From the NCBI RefSeq assembly GCF_014650875.1, contig NZ_BMVU01000031.1, positions 45,300 through 109,299 of the forward strand: DNA of 64,000 nucleotides, read 5' to 3'. Under the pieces are notes generated by a model. It had not been told where the DNA came from. It was given only the letters and a program-made list of their open reading frames with translations, and ran no database searches. The DNA comes from Streptomyces minutiscleroticus (GTDB taxonomy: Bacteria; Actinomycetota; Actinomycetes; Streptomycetales; Streptomycetaceae). The position numbers and the translations under genes are program-made. Below are positions 33,077 to 40,428 of the stretch, in pieces. Positions within the stretch are counted from its first letter, which is position 1; each line of letters starts with the position of its first letter.

Positions 33077-33946
33077 TCAGCGGCGGCGCACCGGCACGAA
33101 CCGCACCGGTGTGCCCGGCCGGGCCTGGGCGGCGGCGGGCAGGTCCGCGGAGTCGGTCACGGCGATCACCGGATAGCCCCCGGTGGTCGGGTGGTCGGCG
33201 AGGAACACCACCGGTCCGCCGTCCGGCGGGACCTGCACCGCCCCGAGGACCACGCCCTCGCTGGGGAGTTCACCGGTGCGGGCCCGCTCCAGGGGCGGGC
33301 CCTCCGTGCGCAGGCCGATCCGGTTGCTCGTGGCGGACACGCGGTAGACGCGGGTGGTGAGGGTGCGCACGGCCGCCTCCGTGAACCAGTCGTCGCGCGG
33401 GCCGGGCGTCACCCGCAGGACCAGCTCCGCCGGCGGCGCGGGCTGCGGGGCCACGTCCACGCGCGCGGGCGGCGCGGACGGACGGCCGAGCGGCAGCACG
33501 GTCCCGTCCGCGAGGGGCGGCGGGCCGAGCCCCGACAGCAGGTCCGTGGAGCGGCTGCCGAGCACCGCCTCGACCACGACGCCCCCGGAGACCGCGACGT
33601 AACCGCGTACGCCCGAGACGGCCGGCCCGACCGACAGCAGGGCGCCCGCGGGCACCCGCACCGGTGCGCCCCAGGGGGCCGGGCGGCCGTCCACGCGGAC
33701 GGCGCACGGGGCGCCGCCGACGGCGACGGCGACCGCCGACCGGGGCCGCAGGTCGCACCCGCCGAGGGTGGTCTCCAGGACGGCCGCCCCGGGCGCATTG
33801 CCGACCAGTCGGTTGACCAGGGCGGCGGCCGGGGCGTCCAGGGCGCCGGAGCGCGGCACGCCCAGGTGGGCGTGGCCGGGCCGGCCGAGGTCCTGGACGG
33901 TGGTCAGCGCCCCGGCCCTGACGACGGTGAGCGCGCGGTCCGTCAT
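33077..33946 (-). CDS. pxpC: 5-oxoprolinase subunit C-like protein (biotin-dependent carboxyltransferase family)
   Basis: 289 residues. LTVVRAGALTTVQDLGRPGH, LVGNAPGAAVLETTLGG and VFLADHPTTGGYPVIAVTDS are family markers of PxpC/KipA/allophanate-hydrolase subunit 2. In the PxpABC enzyme, subunits B and C phosphorylate and open 5-oxoproline for PxpA. Neither pxpA nor pxpB is present intact beside it, so its activity here is doubtful. The ATG overlaps the stop of a short upstream ORF as ATGA. Confidence 0.88.
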   Translation of the reverse strand: MTDRALTVVRAGALTTVQDLGRPGHAHLGVPRSGALDAPAAALVNRLVGNAPGAAVLETTLGGCDLRPRSAVAVAVGGAPCAVRVDGRPAPWGAPVRVPAGALLSVGPAVSGVRGYVAVSGGVVVEAVLGSRSTDLLSGLGPPPLADGTVLPLGRPSAPPARVDVAPQPAPPAELVLRVTPGPRDDWFTEAAVRTLTTRVYRVSATSNRIGLRTEGPPLERARTGELPSEGVVLGAVQVPPDGGPVVFLADHPTTGGYPVIAVTDSADLPAAAQARPGTPVRFVPVRRR

Positions 33947-34110
33947 GCGCGCCCGGCGGGGACGGATCGTGCCCGGACGTCCGGCGACGGCGGCGCGGCC
34001 GGCCGGCTCCCGCGGTCCCGCGGCACCATCGCGTACGCCGTGGCGACCGGCCTCCGGAGGCCGGGGCAGCGGCCGCCGCCGGGGCCGGGGTCGAGGTGGA
34101 TCGGGGTCAT
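33943..34110 (-). pseudogene. Probable fused remnant of pxpA start and pxpB end
   Basis: A 55-residue ORF with GGAG upstream, coupled to pxpC by ATGA. It begins MTPIHLDPGPGGG, resembling the PxpA start (IDLNADLGEGFG), and ends PDVRARSVPAGRA, resembling the PxpB end (GDRVRFVP-type). A deletion joining the two ends would give exactly this. The resemblance is short and from memory, so the assignment is tentative; it could instead be a chance ORF. Confidence 0.4.
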
Positions 34111-34134
34111 GACAGCAGTCTCCGCCCGTGCGGC

Positions 34135-34300
34135 GCCGAGCGGTACCGCCCGTCGGGCCACGTGATACCGCCCGTCGCGCTGCCCCCGCGGTACCGCCCG
34201 CCGGACCGTGCCGGCAGCGCCGCCTGCCGGGCCCGACCGCGGTACCGCCCGCCGGGCCACGCGGTACCGCCCGTCGCGCCGGGCCCGTGGTGGTGACCGT
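34135..34300. repeat. Degenerate GGTACCGCCCG repeats in the pxp gap
   Basis: The word GGTACCGCCCG (once as GATACCGCCCG) recurs five times within 34139-34275, embedded in longer near-copies containing CGGGCCACG. Non-coding filler between pxpC and the hydro-lyase. Confidence 0.8.
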
Positions 34301-34320
34301 CGGCCGTGCCCGCGGTCCTG

Positions 34321-34383
34321 CCTCCTGGGCGTGCCCGCGGGCACGGCAACCATGGGCACGGCACCGCGGGCACGCCCAGGAGG
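34321..34383. terminator. Large inverted repeat downstream of the hydro-lyase gene
   Basis: A perfect 20-bp stem, CCTCCTGGGCGTGCCCGCGG (34321-34340) with its complement at 34364-34383, enclosing 23 bases that can pair further. It lies 48 bases past the hydro-lyase stop and would terminate its transcript before pxpC. Confidence 0.6.
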
Positions 34384-34430
34384 CCGTGCCCGCGATGCCC
34401 GTCCGGCGGGCCGCGCACCCGGTGCCGTCC

Positions 34431-35309
34431 TCAGGCCACGCGGTACTGCTCGTCGCGGGCGTCGGTGACGAACATCTGCCCCGGCGCGTGGGTGATCGCG
34501 AACGGCGGCCGGGAGGCCATCACCGCCGCCTGCGGGGTCACGCCGCAGGCCCAGAACACCGGGATGTCGTCCCGCTCCAGGTCCACCGGGTCGCCGAAGT
34601 CGGGCCGGGAGAGGTCCTCGATGCCGAGGACGCCGGGGTCCCCGCAGTGCAGCGGGCTCCCGTGCACCGAGGGCATCAGGGAGGACTCCCGGATCGCCGC
34701 CCCCAGGTGCTGCGGGGGCACCGGCCGCATGGACACCACCACCGGGCCGCGCACCCGGCCCGCGGGACGGCACCGGCGGCTCGTCACGTACATGGAGACG
34801 TTGCGGCCCTGCTCGATGTGGCGCAGCGGGACGCCCGCCCCGGCCAGCGCCCACTCGAAGGTGAAGCTGCAGCCGATCAGGAACGACACCAGATCGCCGC
34901 GCCAGCGGTCCAGCACGTCCGTCGGCTCCTCCACCAGCTCGCCGTGCTCCCAGACCCGGTAGCGCGGCAGGTCGGTGCGCAGGTCGGCGCCGTCCGCGAG
35001 CACGGTGGTCCAGGAACCGGCGTCCGTGACGTCCAGGACCGGGCACGGCTTCGGGTTGCGCTGGCAGAACAGCAGCATGTCGTACGCCCAGTCCGCGGGT
35101 ACCGAGATCAGGTTCGCCTGCGTGTGGCCCGCGGCGCAGCCGGCGGTCGGGCCCGAGAGCCCGGCGCGGAAGCGGGAGCGGGCCTGTGCGGCGGTCCACG
35201 CGTGCGCGCGGTCGTCCAAGGGGTTCTCCAAGGGGTGCGGGCGCAGGCCCGGGACGGGGTTCCGGGCGAGGTCCGAGGTGAGGTCCCGGGTGCTGTTCAC
35301 TGAGGTCAC
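34431..35309 (-). CDS. Putative hydro-lyase (DUF1445/YcsI family)
   Basis: 292 residues. AGHTQANLISVPADWAYDML, DLVSFLIGCSFTFEWALAGA, SSLMPSVHGSPLHCGDPGVL and FWACGVTPQAAVMASRPPFA are characteristic of the YcsI-like hydro-lyases that co-occur with 5-oxoprolinase genes. The physiological reaction is not firmly known. The GTG start overlaps the stop of the upstream MFS gene as GTGA, so the two are coupled. Confidence 0.9.
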   Translation of the reverse strand: MTSVNSTRDLTSDLARNPVPGLRPHPLENPLDDRAHAWTAAQARSRFRAGLSGPTAGCAAGHTQANLISVPADWAYDMLLFCQRNPKPCPVLDVTDAGSWTTVLADGADLRTDLPRYRVWEHGELVEEPTDVLDRWRGDLVSFLIGCSFTFEWALAGAGVPLRHIEQGRNVSMYVTSRRCRPAGRVRGPVVVSMRPVPPQHLGAAIRESSLMPSVHGSPLHCGDPGVLGIEDLSRPDFGDPVDLERDDIPVFWACGVTPQAAVMASRPPFAITHAPGQMFVTDARDEQYRVA

Positions 35310-36625
35310 TGGAGCTCCTTCCCACGGGTCTCCGGCAGCCCGAGCAGGGCCAGCGCCGCGAGACCGTATCCGATCGCGCCGAAGACGAGCGCGCCGCCGA
35401 CGCCCCAGCCGTCGGCCAGGAAGCCGACGGTGGTGGGGAAGACCGCGCCCACGGCACGGCCGGTGTTGTACGTGAAGCCCTGCCCGGTGCCGCGCACGGC
35501 CGTCGGGTACAGCTCGCTGAGGAACGAGCCGAAGCCGCTGAAGATCGCCGACATGCAGAAGCCCAGCGGGAAGCCGAGGACCAGCAGCAGGGTATTGGCC
35601 CCGGCGGGGATGTTCGTGTACGCGACGATGCACGCCGCCGACAGGACCGCGAAGAGCAGGATGGTGCGCTTGCGGCCCAGCCGGTCGGTGAGGTGGCCGC
35701 CGGTCAGGTAGCCGACGAAGGCCCCGGAGATCAGGAAGGCGAGATAGGAGCCGGTGCCGACGACCGACAGGCCGCGCTCCGTCTTGAGGTACGTGGGCAC
35801 CCAGGTGTTCAGCGTGTAGTAGCCGCCCTGGACGCCCGTGGAGAGCAGGATCGCGAAGAGGGTGGTGCGCAGCAGGCCGGGCCCGTCCTCGGTGCTCCGC
35901 CCGAAGATCGCCGCGAACGACCCCCTCCGTGCGCTCCGCTCGCGCCGGGCGGCCGCCTCCGGGGCGTCCTCCACGTGACGGCGCAGCCAGACGACGAGCA
36001 CCGCGGGCAGGGCACCGCTCCAGAACATCACCCGCCAGGCGAGGTCCTCGTCCAGGAACTGGAACACCAGCGTGGAGACGACCACCGCGAGCGCCCAGCC
36101 GACCGCCCAGGAGCTCTGGACGACGCCCAGGGTGCGGCCCCGGTTGCGGGCGCTCGCGTACTCGGCCACCAGGACGGCGCCGACCGCCCACTCGCCGCCG
36201 AAGCCGAGCCCCTGGAGGGCCCGGAACACCAGCAGCGTCTCGTAGTTGGGCGCGAAGCCGCACGCCACGGTGAACACGGCGTACGTCAGAACGGTGATCA
36301 TCAGCGCTCTGACCCGGCCGATCCGGTCCGCGACCACGCCCGCGACGGCGCCGCCGACGGCCGAGACGACCAGCGTGACGGTGGTGATCAGGCCGGTCCG
36401 GCCGCTGTCCAGACCGAAGGACGCGGCCACCGCGACCATGCTCAGGGGCAGGACGAGGTAGTCGTACGAGTCCAGGGCGTAGCCGCCGAAGGCGCCCGCG
36501 AAGGCGCGGCGGCCGCGTGGACCCAGCTCCCGCAGCCAGCCGAGCGCGCCGTCGCCGGCCGAGGGACCGGCGGCCTCGACGGGCTTCCCGGCGGCAGGGG
36601 TCCGGGGACGTGGGGTCGTACTCAT
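35306..36625 (-). CDS. MFS transporter (sugar/acid-porter type)
   Basis: 439 residues with 12 predicted membrane segments. AFAGAFGGYALDSYDYLVLP at TM1, VVADRIGRVRALMITVLTYA in the 2-3 loop (the DRxGRR-type MFS signature) and VGYLTGGHLTDRLGRKRTIL in the second half. It resembles metabolite:proton symporters of the aromatic acid/sialate group. Context suggests uptake of 5-oxoproline or a related organic acid. GAGG lies before the ATG at 36625. Divergent from the gntR gene, whose operator lies between them. Confidence 0.88.
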   Translation of the reverse strand: MSTTPRPRTPAAGKPVEAAGPSAGDGALGWLRELGPRGRRAFAGAFGGYALDSYDYLVLPLSMVAVAASFGLDSGRTGLITTVTLVVSAVGGAVAGVVADRIGRVRALMITVLTYAVFTVACGFAPNYETLLVFRALQGLGFGGEWAVGAVLVAEYASARNRGRTLGVVQSSWAVGWALAVVVSTLVFQFLDEDLAWRVMFWSGALPAVLVVWLRRHVEDAPEAAARRERSARRGSFAAIFGRSTEDGPGLLRTTLFAILLSTGVQGGYYTLNTWVPTYLKTERGLSVVGTGSYLAFLISGAFVGYLTGGHLTDRLGRKRTILLFAVLSAACIVAYTNIPAGANTLLLVLGFPLGFCMSAIFSGFGSFLSELYPTAVRGTGQGFTYNTGRAVGAVFPTTVGFLADGWGVGGALVFGAIGYGLAALALLGLPETRGKELQ

Positions 36626-36654
36626 GGGCACCTCGCAGATGAGGGACGGGAGGG

Positions 36655-36825
36655 TGCGTGAGGTCGAGCCGTGCCGTGCAGTGCAGTGCCATGTGGTGCC
36701 GAGCCGGTGCGGTGCCCGGGCCGAGCCCGGACCGTGGGTGCCGTGCCGAGGGGTGCTGAGCCGTGCCGCGCCGTGTCGAGTGGTGCCGGGCCGTGCTGTG
36801 CCGTGCGGGAATCGTCGGCGTCACC
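36655..36825. repeat. GTGCCG-rich simple repeat region upstream of the MFS gene
   Basis: Dense degenerate repeats of GAGCCGTGCCG and GGTGCCG words across about 170 bases. Non-coding, and it separates the operator from the MFS start, so the MFS transcript probably has a long repetitive leader. Confidence 0.7.
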
Positions 36826-36860
36826 GCGCCGCATGGGCGGGTCCGTTCCCAGCAAGGTAG

Positions 36861-36879
36861 GGGATCGTTGAACGATCCC
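36861..36879. promoter_or_regulatory. Palindromic operator of the GntR/FCD regulator
   Basis: GGGATCGTT and AACGATCCC form a perfect 9-bp inverted repeat around one central base, in the divergent region and 48 bases from the gntR start. GntR/FadR-type regulators bind short GT...AC-type palindromes; the position suits both autoregulation and control of the MFS-hydro-lyase-pxpC genes. Confidence 0.7.
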
Positions 36880-36926
36880 TCAATACCCATGTTGTTTCGT
36901 TCTGGTGTCTGCGCTTGAATTCGGGC

Positions 36927-37631
36927 GTGGCCGAACTGAACGGACTTGCGGACGACCGGGCGCTGCTGGGCCGCACCAGCACCGCCGAGCGTGTCTCGGA
37001 CATCCTGCGGAGCCGGATAGCGGAAGGGTTCTTCCGCCCCGGCCAGCGGCTGTCGGAGGACAGCATCGGGAGCGCCCTCGGCGTCTCCCGCAACACGCTG
37101 CGCGAGGCCTTCCGGCTGCTCACGCACGAGCGGCTGCTCGTGCACGAGCTCAACCGCGGGGTCTTCGTCCGGGTCCTGACCGTGGAGGACGTCGAGGACA
37201 TCTACCGCACCCGGAGCCTGGTCCAGTGCGCGGTCGTACGGGGCCTCGGCGAGCCCCCGTACGCCGTGGAGCGGGTGGCCGCCGCCGTCGCGCACGGCCT
37301 GCGCTCCGCCGAGCAGGGCGACTGGAAGGGCGTGTCGACCGCCAACATCCACTTCCACCAGGAGCTCGTGGCGCTCGCCGGCAGCGAGCGCACGGACGAG
37401 CTGATGCGCAGCGTCTTCGCCGAACTCCGGCTCGCCTTCCACGTCGTGGCCGACCCGCGCCTGCTGCACGAGCCGTACCTGGCCCGCAACCGGCGGATCC
37501 TGACCGCGCTCCAGGAGGGCCGCCGCGACGAGGCCGAGCGCCTCCTCGCCGGCTACCTCGACGACTCCCGCGACGGCCTCGTCGAGGTGTACGGACGCCG
37601 GATGGCGAAGGCGGAGCAGCAGACGGACTGA
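36927..37631 (+). CDS. GntR-family regulator, FCD (FadR) subfamily
   Basis: 234 residues. The N-terminal winged helix (TSTAERVSDILRSRIAEGFF, then DSIGSALGVSRNTLREAFRL) is joined to an FCD domain with VEDIYRTRSLVQCAVVRGL, NIHFHQELVALAGSERTDEL and metal-type histidines. It likely represses the divergent transport and hydro-lyase genes and responds to their carboxylate substrate. GTG at 36927 is chosen; TTG at 36915 is an alternative. Neither has a good ribosome binding site. Confidence 0.9.
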   Translation: MAELNGLADDRALLGRTSTAERVSDILRSRIAEGFFRPGQRLSEDSIGSALGVSRNTLREAFRLLTHERLLVHELNRGVFVRVLTVEDVEDIYRTRSLVQCAVVRGLGEPPYAVERVAAAVAHGLRSAEQGDWKGVSTANIHFHQELVALAGSERTDELMRSVFAELRLAFHVVADPRLLHEPYLARNRRILTALQEGRRDEAERLLAGYLDDSRDGLVEVYGRRMAKAEQQTD

Positions 37632-37772
37632 CGGCGCGCCGGCGGGCAGGACAGGCCCGGCCCGGGGCGAGCGGGCCTGCCAGGTCCGGGCCGGGCGGCT
37701 CGCGGGCCCGGGCGGGCGGCCGTGCCCGGCCAGGGCGTCTGCGCCGTTTCGACCGGTGTCAGACCGAGGACC

Positions 37773-37787
37773 TAGTCTGTGCACGTG
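37773..37787 (+). promoter_or_regulatory. -10 element placing the first cassette gene as leaderless
   Basis: TAGTCT (37773-37778) is followed after six bases by GTG 37785, the spacing of a leaderless Streptomyces transcript. A weak -35 (TCGACC) lies 18 bases upstream. This decides between the two adjacent GTG codons (37779 and 37785). Confidence 0.5.
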
Positions 37788-39311
37788 ACTTCGCCTGCAT
37801 CGACGGACAGCGTTCCGCCCCAGCTCAGCGCGGGGCCGCGGCCCGCGCCGGGCCCGGCCGCCGACGAGGGTCTGGCGCGGCGCCTGCGCGCGCTCGCGTG
37901 CACCGCGCCGCTGCACGACCTGGACGCCCGCAAGGCGAACCTCGCGGGCGAGTACTCGGTGTACGGCATGGCCGAGGTCGCCCTCGCCGCGATCGACCTC
38001 GTCACGCTGAACATGGACTTCGACACGGGCGCCGACCACGAGCAGATAGTGGCCCGGCTGATCCCGCGCATCGCCGCGCAGGCTCCCCGGCGGCCGGTGG
38101 CGGAGCACGAGCGGGTGGCCCGCTGGGTCCTGGAGAACCTGATCAACGTCGGCAGCGTCGACCGCGGCTTCCGCGCGGTGTACGGCACGTTCGCGCCCGA
38201 CGGCTCCTACGTGCGCCGCGACTACGACTTCAAGCTGATCGAGGAGGTCCCCGGCTACGGCGGGAGCGTCTACCTGCGCACCACCGACGAGGCGGTCAAC
38301 GTCCTGGTCGGCGCCCTGGACACCGACGTCACCAGCGCGCAGATCGCCGCCGAGGTGAAGCTGGACATCCTCATCAGCAGAGGCCGCCTCGCCGACGCGC
38401 AGCTCGCCGCCGAGCAGGCCCGCTACCGGACGGTGCAGTACTCGGAGTCCCTGCGCAGGGCCCTGGACGCCACCCGGCGCAACGTACGGGCGGTGGACTG
38501 GCTCCAGGCGATCCCCGACATGATCGCCGAGGCGCTCGACCACGTCGCCGACCGCTACCGCCACGAGAACGCGATCCTCACCAACATCCGCAAGGCCCGC
38601 GACGAGACAGAGGACCCCGGCCACAAGCGCCGCGCCGCCGAGCTGGTCGACATCGTCAAGGACTGCATCCGCCGCCACACGCAGCTGCAGTCCCGGCTCC
38701 TGGAGGCCGGCCCGCTGTTCCGCGCGGAGCAGGACCGCCAGGTCTTCGCGACCCCCATGACCACGTCCGGCACGGACCTGTACGCCCACCTCCTCGCGCC
38801 GGTGCTGCCACTCCCGGTGGAGCAGGCGCTGCGCGTCACGGACGCGTTCTTCGCCCGGGGCACGGGCCTGCGCACCCCCGGTTCCGTCCGCGTGGGCGAC
38901 CTCGTCGACCTGCTGCTGACCCCGCCGGCGGAGCGCGAGCACCTCGGGGCCGAGATGCCCGAGCCGGACCTGATCGCCACCCCCGACGACAGCCGCTTCA
39001 GCGAGGAGCAGCTGGCCGCCGCCACGGAGCTGCTCGACCTTCCGGCCGACGCGCCCCGAAGACTGTCCGGACTGCTCGCCGAGGCCCGCCGCCGCGACCC
39101 CGACCTGCCGTACCTGGTCGCCCTGCTGGCCGTGCACGCGGCCAGTCCGCCGGTCGGCACGGCCTACCGCCAGGGCGAGGAGAAGCTGCTGTTCGCCGTG
39201 GACGACGGCACCGAGCTGGACGACCCGGAGTTCGGCGGCGCCGACCTCATCGTGGGCACGGCCCTGCTGGACGCCGCGGGCATGGCGGCGGACAGGACGG
39301 AGGCCGCGTGA
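37785..39311 (+). CDS. Kleisin-like (MukF/MksF/JetA-type) subunit of an SMC-like cassette
   Basis: 508 residues. An N-terminal winged-helix-like region (residues ~25-100, NLAGEYSVYGMAEVALAAID) is followed by a long helical middle (EVKLDILISRGRLADAQLAA, TVQYSESLRRALDATRRNVR, ALDHVADRYRHENAILTNIR) and a globular C-terminal part ending in a wHTH-like stretch (PDLPYLVALLAVHAASPPVG). Size, layout and position ahead of a small wHTH gene and a giant SMC-like gene fit MukF/MksF/JetA. I infer this from architecture; no sequence motif proves it. Probably the first gene of a three-gene operon. Confidence 0.65.
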   Translation: MTSPASTDSVPPQLSAGPRPAPGPAADEGLARRLRALACTAPLHDLDARKANLAGEYSVYGMAEVALAAIDLVTLNMDFDTGADHEQIVARLIPRIAAQAPRRPVAEHERVARWVLENLINVGSVDRGFRAVYGTFAPDGSYVRRDYDFKLIEEVPGYGGSVYLRTTDEAVNVLVGALDTDVTSAQIAAEVKLDILISRGRLADAQLAAEQARYRTVQYSESLRRALDATRRNVRAVDWLQAIPDMIAEALDHVADRYRHENAILTNIRKARDETEDPGHKRRAAELVDIVKDCIRRHTQLQSRLLEAGPLFRAEQDRQVFATPMTTSGTDLYAHLLAPVLPLPVEQALRVTDAFFARGTGLRTPGSVRVGDLVDLLLTPPAEREHLGAEMPEPDLIATPDDSRFSEEQLAAATELLDLPADAPRRLSGLLAEARRRDPDLPYLVALLAVHAASPPVGTAYRQGEEKLLFAVDDGTELDDPEFGGADLIVGTALLDAAGMAADRTEAA

Positions 39312-39444
39312 ACGCGCAGCACCGGGCGGACGCACGGCGGCGGCGCCGTGGGGACGCGCGGCACCGTGCGGGCATGTGCCCCGGCCCGCCCTCCGGCCCC
39401 ACCCCGACCCCCCTCATCCCGTACCCCCGCAAGGAGCTGTTCCC

Positions 39445-40335
39445 GTGACCGAGTACGTCGACCGGTCCGAGCCGGACGTCGTCCCCGCGGCGCCGTCGGC
39501 GCCCGTGCCGGCCGCCGTGACCCCGGCCGACGCCGCCGACGCGGCCCGGCTCGTCGCCTTCGGGCTCCAGCCCAAGCTGCAGCCGGCCCGCGACCAGGAG
39601 TACGCCGACCTGCTGCGCCGCTACCGCGAGGACCCGCCGTTCGCCCGGCTCGCCGACGCGGTGGCCACCGGCCTCGGCCTGGTGGTCCTGGAGGTGTCCC
39701 CGCGCGCGGGGATGGCCGTCACCGCCGCCGAGGACTCGGTCTTCGCCGTCCGCATGGGCGACTACGCCCGCCGCGCCGCGACCGACTCCGGCGACCGCTT
39801 CCTGCACGGCCTCGCGCACCTCGCCGTCGCCGCGATGGCCTTCCCGCGCCCCGAGGACCTCGCCGACGACGCCTACATCGGCCGTGTCACCGTCAACGGC
39901 GTCGACTCCTTCGTCCGCCAGGCCTGCCGCCGCCTGGAGGAGCGGGCCGCCGAGCAGGGCGAGAACACCGACCCGGCCAGCGACGCCCCGGGCCTGGAGG
40001 CCGCCTGGCGGATCTGGCACCGGCGCAGCTCCGCCGGCGCCACCAAGGACGCGCGCAGACTCCCCGGCTCGACCACCGGCATCGTGGGCAAGGCGGTCGC
40101 CTTCCTCACCGACTCCGGGTTCCTCCAGCGCACCGGCGACGACGCGGGAGGGACGTACCGCACCACCGCCCGCTACCAGCTCCAGGTGCGCGACATGGCC
40201 GGCAGCGCCGCCCTGGCCGAGCTGACCGAGCTGGGCATCGTGCCCGTCACCGACGGCACCGCCGCCCTGCTGCCCGCCGAGGACACCGACGACCTCGACC
40301 TGGTGGCCGACGCCGGACTGCCCTTCCACTCCTGA
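39445..40335 (+). CDS. Winged-helix (MukE/MksE/JetB-type) subunit of the SMC-like cassette
   Basis: 296 residues. After a Pro/Ala-rich start it shows YADLLRRYREDPPFARLADA, DRFLHGLAHLAVAAMAFPRP and a C-terminal wHTH ending AVAFLTDSGFLQRTGD, then TTARYQLQVRDMAG. The pattern DSGFL...GD...Y.TT.RYQLQVRDM is what MukE/JetB (DUF4194-like) proteins look like at this position. GTG at 39445 has AAGGAG eight bases upstream; the longer frame before it is not used. It lies 133 bases after the kleisin-like gene. Confidence 0.65.
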   Translation: MTEYVDRSEPDVVPAAPSAPVPAAVTPADAADAARLVAFGLQPKLQPARDQEYADLLRRYREDPPFARLADAVATGLGLVVLEVSPRAGMAVTAAEDSVFAVRMGDYARRAATDSGDRFLHGLAHLAVAAMAFPRPEDLADDAYIGRVTVNGVDSFVRQACRRLEERAAEQGENTDPASDAPGLEAAWRIWHRRSSAGATKDARRLPGSTTGIVGKAVAFLTDSGFLQRTGDDAGGTYRTTARYQLQVRDMAGSAALAELTELGIVPVTDGTAALLPAEDTDDLDLVADAGLPFHS

Positions 40336-40428
40336 GCCCGGACGCCGGCGGCCGCCGCCCCGCCCCGTCCGGCTCCCCGGCCCCAGCCCCCCGCCCCCGA
40401 CCGACGATTTCGACGACGAGAGTCCGCC

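Noticed and set aside
32578..33360. Collagen-like protein (GLPGLPG, GFLGFLG strings) on the plus strand
   Set aside because: The G-x-x pattern comes from 9-base DNA repeats read in a shadow frame of the decayed glycosyltransferase; no start signal.
34431..39335. A 1634-codon open frame on the minus strand
   Set aside because: Only its last ~290 codons (the hydro-lyase) are real; the rest is antisense or out of frame with the SMC-cassette, GntR and MFS genes.
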